From: Xylogone sp. PMI_703
Lineage: Eukaryota > Ascomycota > Leotiomycetes
Reading direction: 5' to 3'
Length of the DNA: 64,000 nt
Assembly (NCBI GenBank): GCA_021399445.1
Contig: JAJTUQ010000004.1
Coordinates: 5,828,001 to 5,892,000 of the forward strand
Part shown: one piece after another, positions 37,058 to 48,607 of the stretch
How positions within the stretch are numbered: the first letter of the stretch is position 1
How the letters are laid out: every line of letters begins with the position of its first letter
The notes under the pieces: generated by a model
What the model saw: only the letters and a program-made list of their open reading frames with translations
Told to the model about the DNA's origin: nothing
Database searches by the model: none
Position numbers and translations under genes: made by a program

Positions 37058-39269
37058 ATGGTGAACTGGAGAAAATTGTTCGGTCTCGATCGAGGGTGAG
37101 TATTCTACTCTACCTTATCGTCTATTGGCACAGCTAACGGCATCGACACAGCGCGGATCGACTTGGGTGGAGAAACGAACATTCGCAACGTAAGTTTCAA
37201 TTCTCGTGCAAGAAAAGTTCAGTATTAACAGCGACTAATTACCCGCAGTGCTTCCATCATATCATGATGGCTCATTGGTATCTGCAATTTCTCCCCAAGA
37301 GGTCACGAAGGTGGCTCTGAGGTTGCGGTACCTGGTACAAGAATGTGTGTCGTGTGAGTTGGAAGAGTCGCAGGTGACTCATCCACACAGCAGGGTTATC
37401 ACGAAGCAGGTAATCCAGGCTGCAAGGGAAGCCGGTGGAAATGAGCATCGAGCCTGTGTAGTAAGTGAAGCCATTCCATACTCCCGTATTGTCCATCCTC
37501 TTCCACGGAATGCTGATTAGGTACGCGTAGGTGTTCGGATTACTTGTGAACATACGATGGTTCAAAAAACAAGCTGTGATCGAATTATGGGATTCCGGTC
37601 TATATAATCTACGAGCTCTTGCATGTGAGGTCATCGCGAAGAGGATGTAAGTATCTTTATGATCAACGTAACATATATTTCCAAGCAAGTAAGCTCACCC
37701 GCGCTAGTATCGAGAGCGAAGAAGATATGGGGTACCTCATGCATGAGATTCTCTTGAAAAGGTACTCGATCCTGGTCAATAATGAGCCAACTTCACCAGC
37801 AAATGTTGTTGAGCGCGCAGTGGACCAACATGCTCTACTAGTTATGGGATCATCCGGATATCAGAAAGTTGTGAGCTACCTATGGAGAGGGTGGCTGATC
37901 CAGGATGAGAATGACCCCTCCAATTTCGTTGACTATAAGAAGAGGGGTGATGTATACTATTGGCATCACGTCGACCCGGATCGAATGCGCGCACCGGTAT
38001 ACCAGAACGCCACTCAGGTTATTTTTTCCATCCTCTATCTTGCTCTTTATACAGCTGCAGTCAACACTGTAAATCCGAATGGCGATCTGGATGTTATTGA
38101 AGGGTTGCTATATGTCTTTACGGCCGGCTTTATTTTTGATGAGGCTGCAAAGTTCTGGAAAGTCGGAAAGTTTTATCTCGGATTTTGGAACGTCTTTAAC
38201 CTAACCTTATACTCTCTTTTAACTATAAGCTTGATTATACGATTTGTTGCCCTATCGCATCCTATAGATAGTCATAGGAGGGGTGATCTAAATGAACTGA
38301 GCTATAACTTTCTGTGTAAGTACAAAGCGTTGTCTATGAGCAAGTTTCCACTAACATATGTAGCTTTCTCGGCCCCAATGTTTTGGATGAGATTATTCTT
38401 ATATCTCGATTCTATCCGGTTCTTCGGTACCATGCTTGTGGTGCTGAAGGTCATGATGAAGGAATCATTGATCTTTTTTGCACTTCTTGTAGCGATCGTC
38501 ATCGGTTTTCTCCAAGCCTTTATAGGTATGGATTTTGCAGATACGAATGCCGATGTAAGCAGCCAACCATATATATCTGGGTGATCCAAATTTGACTGAC
38601 AAGTTGCAGGCGACCAAATTCATTCTACAAGCTATGGCGAATGCAGTCATGCAAGCCCCAGATTTTGATGGCTTTGACAACTTCGCTCCGCCTTTTGGAA
38701 TCATCCTATACTACATCTTCACATTTCTCATCATGGTTATACTCCTGAATATCCTGATTGCTTTGTACAATTCAGCATACCAGGATATTACGGATAATGC
38801 CATTGATGAATACATGGCTCTTTTCAGCCAAAAGACGATCCAATTTGTCCGCGCCCCAGATGAGAACGTCTTTATTGCCCCGTTGAACTTGATTGAGATC
38901 TTCTTCCTAATTCTCCCTTTTGAATGGTGGCTACCTAAGAAGACCTATATGAGATTAAACGATTACGTCATGAGCATCGTGTACTCTCCTCTCTTGATTG
39001 TAGCAGCTTATTTTGAGACACGAAGCGCTAGAGCAGTGAGGAGGAACCGGGGCAGAGGCGAGGAAGATGATGATACTACCCAGGAATGGGAACAAATGGA
39101 TGATCAGATAAATTTCCAAGGCGAGGGCTGGGATAAGACAGTTTTGAAAGTCAAGCCTAATGTCGAAGAAGATCCAGCCACAGTTGAGTGCCGGCAGTTG
39201 AGAAAAGAGATCAAGGACTTGAAGGAGATAATTATGGAGATTAGCAAGAAAACGGGAAGTGAGAAGTGA
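37058..39269 (+). CDS. YVC1: Vacuolar TRP-family cation channel (Yvc1/TRPY type), 620 aa
   Basis: Releases Ca2+ from the vacuole into the cytosol in response to stretch, Ca2+ or osmotic shock. Seven exons: 37058-37095, 37152-37189, 37249-37460, 37531-37646, 37708-38315, 38364-38554 and 38610-39269. The frame closes at 620 aa. The first two exons are 38 nt each. The assembled N-terminal cytosolic domain follows the fungal Yvc1 pattern (QPHSR/THPHSRVITKQVIQ, CEVIAKR, SSGYQK, WRGWLIQDENDP). Six membrane segments begin near residue 245 (YQNATQVIFSILYLALY). The pore-to-S6 block contains PFGIILYYIFTFLIMVILLNILIALYNSAY. After S6 come the conserved FVRAPDENVFIAP and an acidic tail with a short coiled coil. 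It lies directly downstream of SPF1, another Ca2+-related gene. Confidence 0.95.
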
Positions 39270-41884
39270 TTTGAATTGGAAGCTGGTGGGGAAAGCAAAT
39301 TGGCCATGTTGGATCTGGTGTTTATCTCTGCGGTTTACTATTTTCGTGTCTGATCTATAATTAGTCTATATTATTCTCAGATGAAAAACAAACTTTTTGT
39401 ATTCAAATACTTTAAATGATTATTGTGAGTGAAATATCAAAGCTGCAATAGAGGCACACGATACGATCCAAGGTATCCTAGTATCAAAGAGACTCGGTGA
39501 TTGGGTCTCGTGTACAATGGTGTTTCGCCATAGCTACAGATCTCGGCGCTCTCAATGCCCTTAGTACAATTTTCTTAAGAACCTGGCGGATCCTAAGCTA
39601 ATTGTTTTTGCAGCACTCGCAATTGGAATTCTTCTACTAATTCGTGGTCTCCTCCGAGCCCACCACTGCTTAATAATAGGTGCAACATATTGCTTGCCCC
39701 ATAGCTTACAAGAGATTAATAGATTGGCCTGTTCAAATCTGCAACTTTCTCGCCTTTTATCCTTTATCCTTGTAACTTGGAGTTAATAAAGTAAGTACCC
39801 AGAAGCATGAACCAAAGTTTGATATACTGGTAAAAATTGTGATTTTGTTGTTAGGAATTGGGAATGAGCCCTATAGAGAAGATGTGGATAGAGAGATTAA
39901 GCAGTGGTAAATACTTTCATTATTTATTTTATATGTAAGTCATTGCGTATTCTTTCGGTCGTCTTGAGTGCACGTCGGCAGAATAAGACTTCAGAGAACA
40001 CATTAAGACTATTGTCTAGGAAACATTAGCGCAGGTTAAAGAAATCTGATAGGCCTTACTACCACAATTCTATCCTTGTATAATTATAGCTGAACAAAGG
40101 CCCCAAGCTCTCTTCGAGTTTATAATCCATGAGCTCACCTACCTGATAAAAAAATTAATGGTGAGCGAGATCAATGTAGAACACACCAACATGGAAGGTA
40201 AAGGCACCCCGCCACTTTCTCCAGGTGGGATTGATTCTAGGCTTGAAGCTAGCTCCTGAGGGTGGTCATTCTAGTCCGGTTGAGATAGTCTCTAGCCCCA
40301 CCACAGGCGACTTTGCCTATGGAAATCCCGCAGTGGTGCATGTTTGTGTGTTTGTCGATTTTCTCGGAGATAATCTTAATTGGGACCATCCTTTTCGTTT
40401 TGCTCTAGAAGCTGGAGCTGAAACATTCGTTTTTTCTATGCGGGATAGCCAAGTGTCAGGCAGTACAATATCTTGTAGTGTTTGTCCATGCCGTATGCGC
40501 TGCGATATCGCAGAGCGTCAGAGGTACAAATGACCAGACGGGTACTGTTACCATACTGCTTACTCAAATCACTCAAGGCGCCATGACTCGATACGTGTTC
40601 TTAAGCCGTGACAATATGCCGAAGCGTGACTTGACTTGTGCTCTACTCTTGTCCTCACTATTTCCTTATCTGTCTATCCGGATGGGCAGCACTGCCGGGC
40701 GCACGCATATATTGAGTCTCGTCACGAGGTGTTGACGACACCCGACACCAGTTCGCGAGGCCTTCTCCTGCAAATCTGCAGGGGCGGCCTGAGAACCATT
40801 CGAATGGCCCACGTTGGTCCCGGGAGTGGTCCAGGACGTGCGCAACGGCAGACAAAGCGTGCAGATCGGAGCCGGCTGGATCTTGCAGCGTCTGTGGGCG
40901 TCGTATCCCTCAGCGCTGGGTCTGCTGGGTTTATTACTTAGACCCCCGGTGACGATGCTTGCTATCTTCTGTCGTGCAGCTTTCCGCCGTTGCCCAAGTA
41001 TGGCCCAACAGAAACCCCGGGGTAAAGGACCGTAGAAGTCGGCTCTAGCTGCTGTAGATGCTGTAACTACTCGAGCTACTCTAGCTGTTCCCACTTCAAT
41101 CCCAACAGCTCCGAGCAAGCGCGCCTCCTCCAGCTTTTTTACAGCTCTTATACAGCGAATGAGCATGCAGCGCTGGCCAGCTGGGCTGCAACGGCGCAAC
41201 TCATAGGCCGGCGAGCGCGTGTAGGTCACTGGAACGTGCAGGCAGAGTCGCATCCACAGGGTCGTGCAGCAGGCAAAAGAGTGACCGGGGCGCGGAAAGC
41301 TTAAATAGGGCGCGGCGGGTAGCTATCAGCCTCGCGCTCCCGCACGTGGGCCAACCACCGGTCCCTCGGCGCTGCTGCGACTCGAGTACCTTCAGTTCAC
41401 CAGATTGCCATGTCGGATGCGCCGTGCCTGATTCTCCCAATCATATCCATCCCACCTGACATTCGCACGCTGCGCGATAATAAATCGTCCAAAGTCATGT
41501 CTCTGGCTTCCTTTTCTTGTCTGGGTCATGGCGGGGTTTCTTGCGCTCTTCGCGCGGTCAGAGGGGCCTGACTGCCATCGAGATGAGCATCATGGGCGCC
41601 CGATGACGGTCAGCATGCCGGGCGCAGAGTTTGCCCTTCCAGATCATGGATGATTCGCCGCCGTGAGCAGGAAATCACCCCCAAGATAAAAGATCCACTG
41701 CTCTGCCAGGTACACACCTTCTGGCGCCCCTCCTTTCTTATCGTTCTTAATCGCCCCTCCTTCCAGTGCAGTCGTCTGCCTCCTCACTCTCATCTGGGCT
41801 TCTAGGCGCTGCGCTGAGGTTTCCTGAGCTCACGAAACGTTGTACCAGAGATAAACTCGTGAATACTTCGAGATCGTCTTCGTC
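39270..41884. other. Long intergenic region upstream of the GT4 gene
   Basis: About 2.6 kb without a supported gene. The left part (39.3-40.2 kb) is AT-rich. The right part (40.7-41.9 kb) is GC-rich with overlapping frames on both strands, a typical pattern of non-coding GC-rich promoter sequence. No family motif was recognised in the longest frames (40225-40533 plus, 40666-41253 minus). Confidence 0.55.
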
Positions 41885-43540
41885 ATGGCAGACAGTTCAG
41901 CTGTCGAGAGGGTGCGCAAGGCGAGCTGGGACGGAGACAACCTCGAGTTCCCTCCAGCCTTGAAAGGGAAGCGCATCCTGCTCGCTACGGAATCCTTCGG
42001 CCCCGTCAACGGCGTAAGCAGAACGACTCTGATGCTGGTGCAGTATCTGCGAAGTCACGGTGTCCAGGTGGCAGTAGTTGCACCACATATTTCTGTTGGA
42101 GCAGAGTCCTCAACCGTCACCAGTGCTCCAGGCCAGATCGAAGTCAGACTGCAAGGTTACCCACTGCCTTACAACCCAGAGCTATCAGTTGTCTATCCAG
42201 TTCGACTGCTGCAACTCTATGCTCGCACATTCAATGCTCCTCCCGATCTGATATACTTGGCCAGTCCCGCCAGCTTGGGATTTCAAGTTCTCTTACAGCT
42301 GCGTCAACAACAAGAGTCTGCGGTGCCACCAGTTCTTCTTAACTTCCAGACTGATCTGTCGGGATATTGCGAGATTCTCTTCCCTGCGCCTCTCGATAAG
42401 TTTGCCTCATGGGTCTTCAACTCCGTCCAGGGCTACCTCTTCCGACACCCATCAGTGCGAACCGTCTTCTACCCCTCCCTATTCGTCCGTCGCTACCTCG
42501 AGAAGATCGGTATTCAGTCGGAGAAGATGGTCAACTTACGGCGTGGCGTAAACGGCGAGCTATTCCATCCTTCCAAGAGATCAGAGGAGATGCGAAAGCG
42601 TCTTGCACCAAATAACGAGATTATTCTCTTGACGGTATGCCGTATCGCTCCCGAGAAAGGGTTCGAATTCCTCGCCGATGTCGCCAAGAAGCTCGATGCC
42701 CTAGATTTCCCATTCAAACTCGTCATAGTTGGCGGAAATCGCAATCCACAGGTCGAAACCGACATTCACAATCTCTTTGGTGACTTAGCTACACCAGCAA
42801 AGAACAACAAGGTCACATTCACAGGGTTCCTCCAGGGTGAGGATCTTGCACAAGCCTATGCCTCAGCAGACATCTTCCTTCACTGCTCCATAACTGAAAC
42901 ATTTGGCCTTGTGGTGCTTGAGTCTATGGCTAGCGGTGTTCCCGTCATTGCAAGAGATGAAGGTGGACCAAGTGATATCGTGGAACACGACAAGTCCGGA
43001 TACCTAGTGCCTCCATCAGATCTCGATGGCTTTGTAGAGAAAGTTCTCAAGATCGGAAACGACGAAGAATTGAGACAGAATATGAGCGTCCAGGCAAGAC
43101 TGCTGGCGAATGAGGCTACATGGGAGAAGATTAATAACACTGTGGCATGGAAGATGGCTGATGCGATTGAGGAGCGAAAATCCCAAACAGTTGCTGCTAC
43201 CAGCACTACTGTTGTAACATCACCCGATGCTCCCGCCGCTCCCGCCGCTCAGACCACTCCTGCCGCCTCTACCACCACCTCCTCCGTGGCTGCTCCTAGT
43301 ATAGCAGACCTCAAATCAAGCTTCGCTATCCCAGTGTATACTTGGTTGCTCCTAAGTCAGGAACTACGATCGCTATTGACCAGTCTGGTTGTTGATGCAA
43401 GACTCGTTGCTGGATTAGGTATCATCATAGGCGTCTGGGGAGGGTTGGTCGTTACCTGGATATTAGTGCAGACATCCCTGGCAGTGCGCATTAGAGGGGG
43501 TTGGCTTAGAGGCATGATGGAGAGATTTACAGCAGCTTAG
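41885..43540 (+). CDS. GT4-family glycosyltransferase with C-terminal membrane anchor, 551 aa
   Basis: A single-exon GT-B glycosyltransferase. The N-terminal Rossmann domain begins RILLATESFGPVNGVSRT (about residues 30-47), including the glycine-rich acceptor/donor loop. The C-terminal domain has the nucleotide-sugar region CRIAPEKGFEFL. It also has the retaining-enzyme E-x7-E motif within SITETFGLVVLESMASGVPV (about 335-350). A Pro/Ala/Thr linker follows (about 435-475), then a hydrophobic segment at about 509-535 that should anchor the enzyme in a membrane. The catalytic part resembles plant SQD2-like and bacterial mannosyltransferase GT4 enzymes. The donor (GDP-mannose or UDP-sugar) and acceptor cannot be told from sequence alone. 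It may act on a lipid or glycan of the secretory pathway (inference). Confidence 0.9.
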   Translation: MADSSAVERVRKASWDGDNLEFPPALKGKRILLATESFGPVNGVSRTTLMLVQYLRSHGVQVAVVAPHISVGAESSTVTSAPGQIEVRLQGYPLPYNPELSVVYPVRLLQLYARTFNAPPDLIYLASPASLGFQVLLQLRQQQESAVPPVLLNFQTDLSGYCEILFPAPLDKFASWVFNSVQGYLFRHPSVRTVFYPSLFVRRYLEKIGIQSEKMVNLRRGVNGELFHPSKRSEEMRKRLAPNNEIILLTVCRIAPEKGFEFLADVAKKLDALDFPFKLVIVGGNRNPQVETDIHNLFGDLATPAKNNKVTFTGFLQGEDLAQAYASADIFLHCSITETFGLVVLESMASGVPVIARDEGGPSDIVEHDKSGYLVPPSDLDGFVEKVLKIGNDEELRQNMSVQARLLANEATWEKINNTVAWKMADAIEERKSQTVAATSTTVVTSPDAPAAPAAQTTPAASTTTSSVAAPSIADLKSSFAIPVYTWLLLSQELRSLLTSLVVDARLVAGLGIIIGVWGGLVVTWILVQTSLAVRIRGGWLRGMMERFTAA

Positions 43541-44139
43541 ATCGTTTTGTTATTTGTCTTGATGATCACGTTTTTGGCATTTCAGCGGAGTCCTCTTTCA
43601 TTTGTTTTTTCTTTCTCTCCTTCTCCTCTCATATGTTTTGGTCATGTTACTGCATCGGGATACCCTTTCATCGGCATTTTCATTTCGAGGAATTTACATG
43701 GTATCATGCTCCTTGAGCATTTCGCACACATGGCGCGATGCATAATTTAGTATTTTCGGTTTCGGTTCGGTTTGGTTCGGCTCTGCGATGATGGTTATGA
43801 TATTATAGTTTGAAGAGTAATATGCTTCTGGATAGACTGAGAAATTGCTCGATGCTTATACAGATAGAAGGTGAAAAGAGGAAGAGGAGGGATGCTTGTT
43901 TTCAGTTACTCTCGGTGATGGACTGGCCTAGATAGATGAAATGTCATGTTCTGATGTTTGAAAGTCTTATTAGATTTGCGAAGGAAGAGATAATAGAATG
44001 AGTGTTAAAAGTTTTAACGTTCAAATCCATGTGATACATAGCGTTCGTTTACCCTTGTAGATTTGTTAATTTGGCAGCAGCTCCTCCTGAAAAATGTTAT
44101 CTGAGGATCTCTTTCACGCTACCATTAGGCTCAACTGTT
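43541..44139. other. Convergent 3' intergenic region
   Basis: 599 nt between the GT4 gene (plus) and an AAA ATPase gene (minus). Contains a short imperfect TTTCGG/TTCGG run at 43753-43780. No gene seen. Confidence 0.6.
43753..43780. repeat. Imperfect TTCGG simple repeat
   Basis: About five imperfect copies of (T)TTCGG/TTTGG in tandem in the 3' flank of the GT4 gene. Confidence 0.6.
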
Positions 44140-45831
44140 CTAACAATAGTCATCATCATCACCGCCCCTGAAACGTGCCATCTGGGCATACATCGCGGCC
44201 ATTGGATCATGATATCCGATTCCTTTCCTCTTATCAGACGGCCAATCCGCTAAATTTGTGCTATCCATCTCCTCGAGAAGCATCTTTGTCTGACGGCGGA
44301 TGATTTTCAGCAGGAGATTATCTTGGATATGCTCTGGAATGGGAACATCTGGGATAGTACGCTTCTTTGTGGAAGGAGCGGCCGTGTCGTCCTTCTTTTC
44401 ACTATCCTTGTGTTCCTCCTTTACTTCAGCTGTTTTCTCGACTACTGAAGCTTCTTGGGCATCTTCTTTGGAGATGACTACAGTGCCCTCAGTGGAAGAT
44501 CCATTCTCGCTCTGCGCATTTTCTTCTTCACCAACATCCTCTTCGGCACTACCTCCTCTAGCAATTGTGAGCAGCGTAATAACAAACAGCTCCTTCAGAT
44601 AAGCAAAGCTGAAGCCGTCTGTCCACTTAGCCACCACATTGATGAGCTCGTCAGGAAAGCTGACCATATCGCTCCCCTCAAGCTTGCCTTTCCAGAAGCG
44701 TGCATATGCAGCTCTCTCCTCCTCATTCGGGAGTTTGAAATGGTATTTTCTATCAAAGCGACTAGGGCGTTTTGAGATTGCCGGGTCAAGCTGCTCCAGA
44801 TGGTTGGTGGAACCAATCATCAGGATCCCGTCATTTGACTCAAGACCATCAACCTCGTTCAAGAAGTAGCTGCGAATCTTATCTTCCACAAGACTGTCAA
44901 TATCTTCGAAGATGAGTAGACATGGAGCCATGACGCGTGCTTTCTTGAAGATCTCCCGGATGGAATGCTTCTTGCCTTGGCATCCATCAAGGGATTTCAC
45001 ATAGAGCGAGGGAACTGGTACTTCGCGTACTTGAAGGGAGTTGATGATGGCCTTGATAGAAAGTGTCTTTCCATTTCCAGGGACACCGTGGAAGATCAAA
45101 CCACGTTTCCATGGCACGGCAAGCTTCTTATAGAGTTCTTGGTTGTCAAAGAAGGCTGCGACGTCAGTCATAAGGTTGGATTTCATTTGCTGGTTAAGGA
45201 TGACACCATCCCAGGAGGAAGTCTGAACACTCTCCCACAGCTCACGATCTTTCGTCCAGGTAGCTTCATCAAACACATAGATTTCCTTGTGTAGCTCGGA
45301 GCTCCAGGCGCCAGCTGCTAAAAGTAGCTGATCTGTTGCAGATATCCCTTGCTCACTAGCAGGCTGGGAAGATGGTACCAACACGAAGAAAACTTTTATT
45401 GGCAGACGGAAATCAGAGCCGTATTCAACCTCATAGACGATGAAATCAACGTTATTCCAAATATATTTCCATTTTCCAAAGCGGACGTGGTCTTTGAGAG
45501 TACCCGGTTCTTTCTTTAGACGAGTGCCTGGATTCTTGTATGACCGGGTCAAGTCGGTGGTTGATTGATCTGGATCCATCTCTGCAGTGGCATAGCCAGC
45601 AGCAGCGTAAGCACGTAGGTCGCATTTTGAAGCTAGGGTGCAGACGACATCGTGGTTAGGATAGGCCTCTCTGAGCAACTCAAGAATGACAAACTCAGTA
45701 GAAGTCCTTCGCCCACTGAAATGCTCCCTTGCTCCAATACGGAGTTTGAGAATTGGATCGAGGTCAGATGTGATAATGCCTGTTCCTGGGATAAAATCTT
45801 TGCCCATGGGTTCGCCGTGATCTACCTGCAT
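44140..45831 (-). CDS. Single-domain AAA ATPase, 563 aa
   Basis: Single exon. The N-terminal 200 residues (with GAREHFSGRRTSTEF at about 33-47) contain no motif I can name. The AAA core has Walker A GVPGNGKT at 249-256, Walker B LLIFEDID at 305-312, sensor-1 STN, and an arginine-finger element KRPSRFDRKY at 354-363. An unusual Ser/Glu/Thr-rich acidic insertion of about 70 residues (about 410-480) precedes a C-terminal helical segment ending in Gly/Asp (RGGDDDDYC). Similar proteins are common in filamentous ascomycetes as expanded, uncharacterised AAA families. The substrate is unknown. It belongs to a different subgroup from the 986-aa AAA+ protein in this window: the P-loop and N-domain differ, and no low-complexity N-terminus is present. 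Confidence 0.9.
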   Translation of the reverse strand: MQVDHGEPMGKDFIPGTGIITSDLDPILKLRIGAREHFSGRRTSTEFVILELLREAYPNHDVVCTLASKCDLRAYAAAGYATAEMDPDQSTTDLTRSYKNPGTRLKKEPGTLKDHVRFGKWKYIWNNVDFIVYEVEYGSDFRLPIKVFFVLVPSSQPASEQGISATDQLLLAAGAWSSELHKEIYVFDEATWTKDRELWESVQTSSWDGVILNQQMKSNLMTDVAAFFDNQELYKKLAVPWKRGLIFHGVPGNGKTLSIKAIINSLQVREVPVPSLYVKSLDGCQGKKHSIREIFKKARVMAPCLLIFEDIDSLVEDKIRSYFLNEVDGLESNDGILMIGSTNHLEQLDPAISKRPSRFDRKYHFKLPNEEERAAYARFWKGKLEGSDMVSFPDELINVVAKWTDGFSFAYLKELFVITLLTIARGGSAEEDVGEEENAQSENGSSTEGTVVISKEDAQEASVVEKTAEVKEEHKDSEKKDDTAAPSTKKRTIPDVPIPEHIQDNLLLKIIRRQTKMLLEEMDSTNLADWPSDKRKGIGYHDPMAAMYAQMARFRGGDDDDYC

Positions 45832-48607
45832 ATTGGATGATATATATAGAATGATGTGGTCTGAGGGGTAGTATTGATAGACTGAATTTTTCGGTATCTA
45901 TATAGAAGATATGTCCGAGAATGATAGAGAGAGAAAAACGAAACCCCGGATTTTCAGAAGAAATCAGGTCAATTTATAGACAAGGCAAGGTAGCTGCTAA
46001 TGTCTAGAACTGGTATGCTCTTGCTCATCACTGTCGTCAAACGATGGCAACCACGTCTTGAGGCAATTAGGCACGAGGCTTCGGTGAGGCTAATAAGCAT
46101 CTCCTGCATTTCCACTCCAAACTGCATCCGCACAGAGGAAACAAGGAGCATGGCCAACCAGCTGGCTCAGTCTGCGAAAATGTGGAGAATGTTGCAGAGT
46201 CACAAGCCATAGCTGCCTAGGAGCCGCCGGAACTTCTATACGCGTTCCTCGAAGGGCCAACTCGAAGGGCCAATAGGGAAAAGTAGACTTACACATCAAT
46301 TGGCTCTCTCCTGCACTGTGCCGCAATGTCAGATGTCAGGTTGTTAAGCATGTTGTTCGGTATCGGTTCCAAGCAGTAGTGAGGGGAGAGCTTTCGACAA
46401 AATTAGGACTAGTGCTGCTTCGACCCGCATGAACCCTTGTTTTGGCCCCCTGCCAGATCTGCAGCCTCCCTGAAGCGGAGCGTGTGGGTCTGAATCCCGG
46501 ACTAAACTGCATCGGTCTATCAAATGCCTCAATTGACGTTTCTTCTTGTACATCAACTAGTCTTTTCCAAATAAGCTCACCGAGGATGTCTTTTGTAGAA
46601 ATAGCTCTCATAATTATCTTAATTATAATTGTACACATGTCTACCTCCTATTCGCGTTACAGTGCTGCCACCTAGTTTGTCAAATCTTCCAGTTGATTTA
46701 AGTTGAAGTGAAGGCTCTCACTCGAATAAGCCTTCCCAGGTTTCTCAAAGTAGGAGTCAGATGCCCATATTATAATATTTATAACGCCCCCCCGCATGTC
46801 AAAAAGTATATGAGCTCTATCCTAGTTTGAATAAAAAGGAACTCAGCAAGTTGACCCATTCAGATAGAGCCCCATGCAAATCACGTTGCCATGTGACCAC
46901 ACCTGTGATATACACTGTTAATGATAACTTCACTTTCTGCATTTGCTCCCAGTTGGTGCAATCGAGTCAACACCCGCTAATCACAACTTTTGGCGGCCCC
47001 AAACGTCGAGGAAAAATGGAGGCAAAATTGAATTCGCAAGGCAATAGAACTAGAAGTTTTTGCAATGGTAATGACAATTGCCAAAAAAGAAAAGAAAAAA
47101 CACCGAGCTTATTTTAAAGAAGCAAAATCCGGAAGCCTGGCACTATACAGCTGCCAGGGTCCATAGAAAACCGGCCACCCTGCCGGGAAACAAGGCCATC
47201 TCAAGGCGTCCCTTGGTGGTCCAAGATCCCAGCAAGACCTCGCTGAGAGCACTAGGAAAGCCTAAAGAGCGTCCTCTGTAAGCGAATCCTTGGCTCAGCA
47301 GCAAGTATGGAGAGTTTTAGAGCTACCGCTCAGGTTGGCCAACACTCGTACAGACCCCCTTCCAACTGTACTACAAGCGTGTCCCAACCCACCACCTACC
47401 TGTTGTTTGTTTGCTTTCTTATTTAAATATATATAGTTCTCCTCAGTCACCCTGCACCACCCCTGCTTAGCTAATCAGGTCGACACATGATTTCCTATGT
47501 CATAGCTAGTAAACACCAGTATGCTCTGCATACTAACCCACAACTTTTCAACGCATATATTTTAACACATGCTCTCACACTAATCAGAAAATTTTGTTGC
47601 ATGCATCTTGAATGATATTTGTTATGATACGATAACTGTCTTACCATCCATTAGCACCTATCACTAGACAGGCCCATTTGATTTCGTATAGAGCTATTAG
47701 ATGTAATTCATCTTTGGGAAGTATATTTTGTTCGTAACAACTAATTGTTCTTACTATTGTTATCAATCACAACAGTTTGCACTTGCATTTTCAACTACAT
47801 TAAGATAACATAAGTGGCAGAAGAGAGAGCAGAAGATTAAAAGCAAGAAAACATGCTAAACAGGATATTGGGATAACCTAACAATTTTCTGTGAGGCTTT
47901 CTTCTGCATCCTCACTATTTGCTGACCTACAGGGACTGAATTGAGACATGGCAACAGTTACGGTCAGAGACAAGGATACTGATACGGAGGTATCGACATC
48001 AGTAAATAATTCTCTTCAGATGAATTTCGTTCAGGACTAACTTTGTTGACGAAAATATTCCAATCGAGCCTGATCTTCTTTCACTCTGCGCAGCTAACTC
48101 CTCTGACAATATTTTCGGTAACGTCGGTCAGGTATGCCCAGAGAGTAAAGCATACGCGGTTTATCAGAAAGCTATCTTCAAGGCTACCTCAAGATAGAGC
48201 ACAAATAGTCTAGATCATTGATCTATTAACTGAAAGAGTCAAGCCTGTGGTCTAATAGCCGTTTAAGTCAAATCAGACAGGAAGCAAAATATTACGCGAC
48301 TTATTACCTAAACTATACAAATTCCAGGTCATTAAAGAGTGTGATGGGAGGATAGACGCACAAATTCGGGCCGCGCCGCGTACCGGTCTATTAGATAGAA
48401 CAGTTTGCCGATCTTTCCATAAATGGTCTAGCACAGCACCGGTACTTCACGTGTGTATTCGGGAAGTTTATCATGTGGAAATGTCGGTGTTTCAAACACT
48501 CTCTTGTAAAACTGAGAGTAGAATTGACCTGATTGTTTCTGCTTGAAAGGAGATTTGGTCAACTACCTTGCTGCTTGCTTAACACCCTACAACGCTTCAT
48601 GTTTTGA
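45832..48607. other. Gene-poor AT-rich region
   Basis: About 2.8 kb with no supported gene. It includes a 13-bp tandem duplication (46248-46273), a C-rich element with CCCCCCCGCATG near 46.79 kb, and a strongly AT-rich stretch from 47.3 to 48.6 kb. Frames of up to about 100 codons overlap on both strands. It may contain decayed mobile-element sequence, but no terminal repeat pair or transposase/polymerase motif could be seen. Confidence 0.5.
46248..46273. repeat. 13-bp perfect tandem duplication
   Basis: CTCGAAGGGCCAA occurs twice without spacing (46248-46260 and 46261-46273). Confidence 0.85.

Noticed and set aside
36925..37137. Frame upstream of YVC1 rich in Ser/Lys
   Set aside because: No ATG; the YVC1 start at 37058 in another frame joins through correct splice phases into conserved sequence.
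40666..41253. 195-codon minus-strand frame in GC-rich DNA
   Set aside because: Overlaps several other frames on both strands, Arg/Cys/Ala-rich, no motif; typical of GC-rich promoter DNA.
46755..46810. C-rich CCCCCCCGCATG element next to TATAATATTTATAA, reminiscent of a retrotransposon LTR edge
   Set aside because: No matching second terminal repeat, target-site duplication or polymerase/integrase sequence was found nearby; only suggestive.
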